NCBI RefSeq assembly: GCF_000422805.1 | Contig: NZ_KE383926.1 | Location: 164,350-228,349, forward strand | Length of the DNA: 64,000 nucleotides | Reading direction: 5' to 3' | Source: Nocardioides halotolerans DSM 19273 | Lineage (GTDB): Bacteria; Actinomycetota; Actinomycetes; Propionibacteriales; Nocardioidaceae | Notes under the pieces: model-generated | Told to the model about the DNA's origin: nothing | What the model saw: the letters and a program-made list of their open reading frames with translations, nothing else | Database searches by the model: none | Shown: positions 61,148-64,000 of the stretch, one piece after another | Position numbering within the stretch: position 1 is the first letter of the stretch | Layout of the letters: each line of letters starts with the position of its first letter | Made by a program: the position numbers and the translations under genes

Positions 61148-61813
61148 ATGAAGAAGCGGGCTTCCCGAGTCATCGCCTACACGCGAGTCAGCACCGAAGA
61201 GCAGGCAGTTAGTGGTCTGGGTCTGGCTGACCAACGCGCCGTCATCGCTGCTGAGGCTGTTCGTCGTGGCTGGGATGACATCGAGTATCTGAGCGATGAG
61301 GGTTTCTCGGCGAAGAACCTTGCTCGACCTGCCATCGGTACCGCGCTCGACCAACTTCGCAAGGGCGAGGCGTCCATCCTCGTTGTCTCCAAACTGGACC
61401 GGCTGTCACGCTCGCTCCTGGACTTCTGCACTCTCATGGAGTCGGCCAACAAGCAGGGCTGGCAGATTGTCGTTCTGGACCTAGCCGTAGACACCACCAC
61501 GCCCTCAGGTCAGCTCATGGCTAACGTGATGTCGGCTTTCGCTCAGTACGAGCGTCAGTTGATTGGTGCTCGTACGTCTGCGGCCTTGCAGCAGCTGAAG
61601 GCGCAGGGGAAGAGGCTTGGCCGGCCAGTCGCTCTGCCTATGCAGATTAGGCAACGCATCGTGGCTGAGCGTGAGTCCGGGATGACTTTGGCTGCCATCG
61701 CCAACCGTTTAAACGGCGACCGCATCGCTACCGCTCGCGGTGGTGCGTCTTGGTATCCCTCGACAGTGAAAGCGGTGCTTGCCTCCGCTGAGTTGGATGC
61801 GACGGCTGCCTAG
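61148..61813 (+). CDS. Small serine recombinase (resolvase/invertase type)
   Basis: 221 residues, ATG 61148. Catalytic domain: VIAYTRVSTEEQAVSGLGLA with the nucleophile Ser in RVSTEEQ, then LARPAIGTALDQLRKGEASI, VVSKLDRLSRSLLDFC and TTPSGQLMANVMSAFAQYER, followed by the E helix and a C-terminal HTH (GMTLAAIANRLNGDRIATAR). Length is that of resolvases, not of the 450+ residue integrases. It may resolve or invert part of the island; it is unlikely to be the integrase that entered miaB. Overlaps the next convergent gene by 4 nt. Confidence 0.9.
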   Translation: MKKRASRVIAYTRVSTEEQAVSGLGLADQRAVIAAEAVRRGWDDIEYLSDEGFSAKNLARPAIGTALDQLRKGEASILVVSKLDRLSRSLLDFCTLMESANKQGWQIVVLDLAVDTTTPSGQLMANVMSAFAQYERQLIGARTSAALQQLKAQGKRLGRPVALPMQIRQRIVAERESGMTLAAIANRLNGDRIATARGGASWYPSTVKAVLASAELDATAA

Positions 61814-62187
61814 TTCGACTTGCAAGTCAGCTTCTTGCCGTCCGGATACGTCAGCTCGGATGAGCCGTTGCCGCCCTCTGGGCCGACGGCGACGCGCAGT
61901 TGGCCGGGCAGCCCGAGGGCTATCGAGGTGCCTTGACCTTGCTGCGCTGTGAAGGAGACGACGATGGCGTCATCGCCTCGGTTGTCGGTGGTGAGCGTGA
62001 CCTTCTCGTTGACGCCGTAGGTGTAGTCCAGCACCGCGGTCGCGCCATCGATGTGGCACGAGTCGAACCGCCGCTCCTGGGCATCGCCCACTTTCTGGTG
62101 GCTGCTCCGGTACCAGCCGACGGAGGTCACAACCAGACCGAGGCACAGAACGACAACAGCTCCGAATAGCAGGCGGTTCTTGAGCAT
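61810..62187 (-). CDS. Membrane-anchored or exported small protein
   Basis: 125 residues, ATG 62187. N-terminal span or signal anchor at about 5-24 (NRLLFGAVVVLCLGLVVTSV), then a beta-rich outer domain with DSCHIDGATAVLDYTYGVNE and a C-terminal LTCKSN, i.e. a likely disulfide between the two cysteines. No family recognised. Convergent with the recombinase gene (4-nt overlap). Confidence 0.6.
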   Translation of the reverse strand: MLKNRLLFGAVVVLCLGLVVTSVGWYRSSHQKVGDAQERRFDSCHIDGATAVLDYTYGVNEKVTLTTDNRGDDAIVVSFTAQQGQGTSIALGLPGQLRVAVGPEGGNGSSELTYPDGKKLTCKSN

Positions 62188-62222
62188 CCCGGGACACTAC
62201 TCGGCCATGGCACTCTTTCGGC

Positions 62223-62372
62223 ATGAGCGACGACGCCGACCGTGAGCCACGAGTCCCGGAATTGAGCGAAGTCCCACCTGGCCGGTGCTGGTGTGAGTGC
62301 CCTGGTTGCGAAGACGGGTACGGCCACTGCAAGAACCCCAAGCGAGGATGTCGCTGGGGTCAGACTCGTTAG
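62223..62372 (+). CDS. 49-residue cysteine-rich protein
   Basis: ATG 62223 to TAG 62372. Polar N-terminus (SDDADREPRVPELSEVPPGR), then a cluster CWCECPGCEDGYGHCKNPKR with six cysteines in total including RGCRWG. The spacing CxC, CxxC suggests one or two zinc sites. Located 8 nt before a second zinc-ribbon mini-gene, so the two form a pair. Function unknown. Confidence 0.5.
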   Translation: MSDDADREPRVPELSEVPPGRCWCECPGCEDGYGHCKNPKRGCRWGQTR

Positions 62373-62380
62373 GAGTTGCC

Positions 62381-62533
62381 ATGAGCCAAGACATCGAGAG
62401 CATGAGCTGTCCTCATTGCGATACCCCGCTGGTAGCCCTTGAAGGTAAGGCGTGGTGTCAGCACTGCGATGCGTTCAGAGGGCCCGACTGCCAAGACGAA
62501 GGCTGCGAGTACTGCTCGCCGGAAGAGGCGTGA
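62381..62533 (+). CDS. 50-residue zinc-ribbon-like protein
   Basis: ATG 62381 after TAGGAGTTGCC (good ribosome site). Three CxxC motifs: CPHC, CQHC and CEYC, plus a further DCQDEGC. The first two pairs, 15 residues apart, fit a zinc ribbon (SCPHCDTPLVALEGKAWCQH). Phage and island genomes often carry such mini zinc ribbons. Function unknown. Confidence 0.65.
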   Translation: MSQDIESMSCPHCDTPLVALEGKAWCQHCDAFRGPDCQDEGCEYCSPEEA

Positions 62534-62568
62534 GCCTTCTCGGTACCGGCCCGTCGTAGCGTGGTTGC

Positions 62569-62841
62569 ATGGTTCGCAAGCCTAAGAATGTTGCTTGGGT
62601 CGGCTTCACGCCGGAGCAGGTCGAACTGCTGGACTTCCTGGATTTCGTTGGCAACAACGCCTGGGACCGCAACGGCCAGACCGACGAGCTGATGCCGAAG
62701 CTTCTGGCTGACTGCGCAGAAGCAGCCTTGTCCCTGGCTCGAATCAAGCAGGCTATGGAGTCAGTGGGATACAGCCGTCAAGCTTTGCACCAACTCGACC
62801 GGTGGGAGTCGAAGCGAACCACGGGCCGGTTTGGCGGGTAG
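62569..62841 (+). CDS. 90-residue helical protein
   Basis: ATG 62569. Mostly helical and charged: VRKPKNVAWVGFTPEQVELL, DFLDFVGNNAWDRNGQTDEL, then ALSLARIKQAMESVGYSRQA and LDRWESKR. No cysteine or membrane segment. It follows the two cysteine-rich genes in the same direction and probably shares their transcript, which ends in the hairpin at 62845-62864. Family not recognised. Confidence 0.55.
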   Translation: MVRKPKNVAWVGFTPEQVELLDFLDFVGNNAWDRNGQTDELMPKLLADCAEAALSLARIKQAMESVGYSRQALHQLDRWESKRTTGRFGG

Positions 62842-62844
62842 TTA

Positions 62845-62864
62845 GCGCAGGCTTCGCCTGACGC
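62845..62864 (+). terminator. Hairpin terminator after the 62569 gene
   Basis: GCGCAGGC-TTC-GCCTGACGC: 5-bp core CAGGC/GCCTG with a GCG/CGC extension around one bulged A, four nt after the stop codon. Confidence 0.55.
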
Positions 62865-63300
62865 GCCTCGCTGCGCTCGACTCGTTGCCTACGTTAGACA
62901 ACAAAGCCAGAGCTCTCATCCGAGCTTGCTGCGGTACTCAGGAACACCTTGCGGGACTTTGGCCGGTACAGAGAGGTATTCCTACCGCCTCCGCTGCGCT
63001 GCGGCGGTACACAGGAGAACCCACTTTCTCTTAACCATCCTGATGCTCCTTGGTTCGCAATGGCCGACCGCAGGGAGGTCATGGAGGTGCGAAGCACCGA
63101 CTGGTTAGCTCTTCCGAGCTTCCAAGGGTTCCTGAGGTTGTGTTGACCTTCATCTGGGCAGCACCTTCCTCAGAGGTGGCTACTCAAAGCCTGTTGACTC
63201 AGCACGCCCTACTGACGTCCCTGGAAGTTGAATCGCGCTGCTCGCGGCCAGGGGGAGGTAGGTAAACATCCGTCAAACCTCTGGGCCCTCAATGAGAAGA
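62865..63300. other. Gene-poor island stretch
   Basis: Several short frames exist on both strands, but none has a ribosome site or consistent codon bias. CCGCCTCCGCTGCGCTGCGGCGG near 62988 can form a hairpin. I see no supported gene. Confidence 0.5.
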
Positions 63301-63335
63301 CCCGGTAGGCGGAACACCACTAACGCCTAACCGGG
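63301..63335. terminator. Strong hairpin, 11 bp with one bulge
   Basis: CCCGGTAGGCG (63301-63311) pairs with CGCCTAACCGGG (63324-63335), one A bulged, over a 12-nt loop. A second short hairpin GCGAAG/CTTCGC follows at 63346-63358. The orientation of the served gene is unclear. Confidence 0.5.
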
Positions 63336-63392
63336 CCTGCTTGATGCGAAGTCTTCGCTTGCTCTCCTGGTTCGAGGTGGTGCTCAACCTTA

Positions 63393-63405
63393 TATACTAA
63401 GTATA
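63393..63405. promoter_or_regulatory. Palindrome TATACT-A-AGTATA
   Basis: 6-bp arms in a very AT-rich patch (TTATATACTAAGTATAGCAT), the most AT-rich spot in the window. It could be a promoter -10/operator; no clear gene follows until the transposase on the other strand. The stretch 63406-63682 shows no supported gene. Confidence 0.35.
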
Positions 63406-63682
63406 GCATCTTGGTATGGAATCGTCAAGTTGAGAAGCACCCCTCGAGACGCTTCCGCACGTGCATTCAAAGCGACACCATAGCCACGACCACCGACAGT
63501 CCGGCCCGTCCAATCGAAGCCGTTCGCTTAGTGAAGCGACCTTTGACCACGGCACATTTTTCCGCGTGCTCTCACGGGGCCTTCGTGTGCCTCTACAGGC
63601 CCCGGAACGGGAACTACCCGGCTGTCAGGGCATAGCCTTGCATCGTGGATGTGAATCGCCCTGGGTTTTGTAGAGGCTCGGG

Positions 63683-64000
63683 CTATTGGATTCCGGCCAG
63701 GGTCTGGTCGGTCCGGGTCTGAGCGTAGAACGCTTCTTCGTACTCTGCTGGTGGGACGTCGTTGAGGTAGCCGTGGAGCCGTTGGTTGTTGTGCCAGTGG
63801 ACCCAGCCGAGGGTGGCGAGCTCGACGTCCTCGACGCTCTTCCAGGGCCGGCCCTCCTGGGCGGGGCCGCGGATGAGCTCGGCCTTGTAGTAGCCGTTGA
63901 GGGTCTCGGCCAGGGCGTTGTCGTAGGAGTCGCCCACCGAGCCGATCGAGGGTGTCGCTTTGATCTCGGCGAGTCGTTCCCCGTAGCGGATGGAGGTGAA
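63683..64000 (-). CDS. IS3-family transposase, C-terminal part (cut by window end)
   Basis: 106 codons including the stop are visible. The integrase core end is clear: GSVGDSYDNALAETLNGYYK, with the last Glu of the DDE triad in ALAET, then VELATLGWVHWHNNQRLHGY and PPAEYEEAFYAQ, the usual IS3 OrfB C-terminus. High GC in contrast to its island surroundings, suggesting a recent insertion. The terminal inverted repeat should lie near 63660-63683; the rest of the element is outside the window. Confidence 0.88.
   Translation of the reverse strand, partial: FTSIRYGERLAEIKATPSIGSVGDSYDNALAETLNGYYKAELIRGPAQEGRPWKSVEDVELATLGWVHWHNNQRLHGYLNDVPPAEYEEAFYAQTRTDQTLAGIQ

Larger units (their letters stand above)
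58071..64000. mobile_element. Left part of a genomic island inserted in miaB
   Basis: Begins exactly where the miaB frame breaks and continues to the window end. Compared with the flank it is AT-richer, has longer gaps, weaker third-position GC bias and few recognisable housekeeping genes. Contents: repeat-rich left end, two-winged-helix protein, AlbA_2 protein, small serine recombinase, cysteine-rich mini-proteins and an IS3-type transposase. No large integrase is visible; attL is presumed near 58062-58075. Confidence 0.75.

Noticed and set aside
61148..61813. The serine recombinase as the integrase that inserted the island
   Set aside because: It is of resolvase size, lacking the long C-terminal domain of large serine integrases, and lies about 3 kb from the junction.
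62894..63097. 67-codon minus-strand frame in the island
   Set aside because: No ribosome site and Ser/Arg-rich composition with no pattern; not supported as a gene.
58071..64000. CRISPR array in the island
   Set aside because: No regularly spaced direct repeats longer than about 12 nt were seen.

Overview
The window is high-GC actinobacterial chromosome. GTG starts are frequent, genes are packed with 1-8 nt stop/start overlaps, and several starts sit 6-7 nt behind a TANNNT hexamer (leaderless style). The best guess is Nocardioidaceae (Nocardioides-like). This rests on gene content (DUF222/HNH gene, SepX/GlpR locus, actinobacterial citrate synthase 2, IdeR-type DtxR regulator, F420-type LLM enzyme) and on interspersed TGGTTGAGG...TCGAAACC palindromic repeats. 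It is an inference from sequence reading, not a database match. Layout of the chromosomal part (1-58070): 1-8350 holds the 5' part of serC, small proteins, two secreted proteins, a DUF222/HNH gene and the divergent citA/pdxH pair. 8600-16900 is dense in transport and regulation: a TetR gene with a heterodimeric ABC exporter, an isolated structured RNA with a 12-codon ORF, then an alpha/beta hydrolase-TetR unit divergent from an MFS pump-MarR unit. 16900-27750 has a GH13 glucosidase, hotdog thioesterase, photolyase, IdeR, sirtuin/DUF2277, a secreted beta-propeller protein, a trans-acting enoyl reductase-like protein and a GT4 glycosyltransferase. tRNA-Arg(CCT) at 28325-28397 has its 3' end duplicated in tandem. 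28600-37250 contains an LCP cell-wall ligase, MscL, folate cyclo-ligase and the block UGPase-moeA-moaC-mog-rimJ-sepX. tRNA-Ala(CGC) and a DUF1800/DUF1501 pair follow, then a GAF-ANTAR regulator, a receiver-only regulator, a protein mannosyltransferase and the classic run rsmI - hydrolase - tatD - rpf - rsmA - ispE - ABC-F. A MarR gene with two operators faces tam. Next come a VOC protein, a CsoR-fold protein without metal ligands, an LLM oxidoreductase, and an operon of an EF-Tu-domain-III-like protein with a protein made of 25 uninterrupted Ser-x-x triplets. At 58029 miaB begins, but it is broken after 14 codons. From 58071 to the window end the base composition, codon use and gene style change: short unfamiliar genes, long AT-richer gaps, a small serine recombinase, an AlbA_2/Schlafen-type protein, cysteine-rich mini-proteins and an IS3-family transposase running off the edge. 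I read this as the left part of an integrated element in the start of miaB; its right end and integrase are outside the window. The most unusual items are the Ser-x-x/EF-Tu-III operon, the stand-alone RNA with a near-complete complement to the 16S 3' tail, and the miaB island with its repeat-rich left end.
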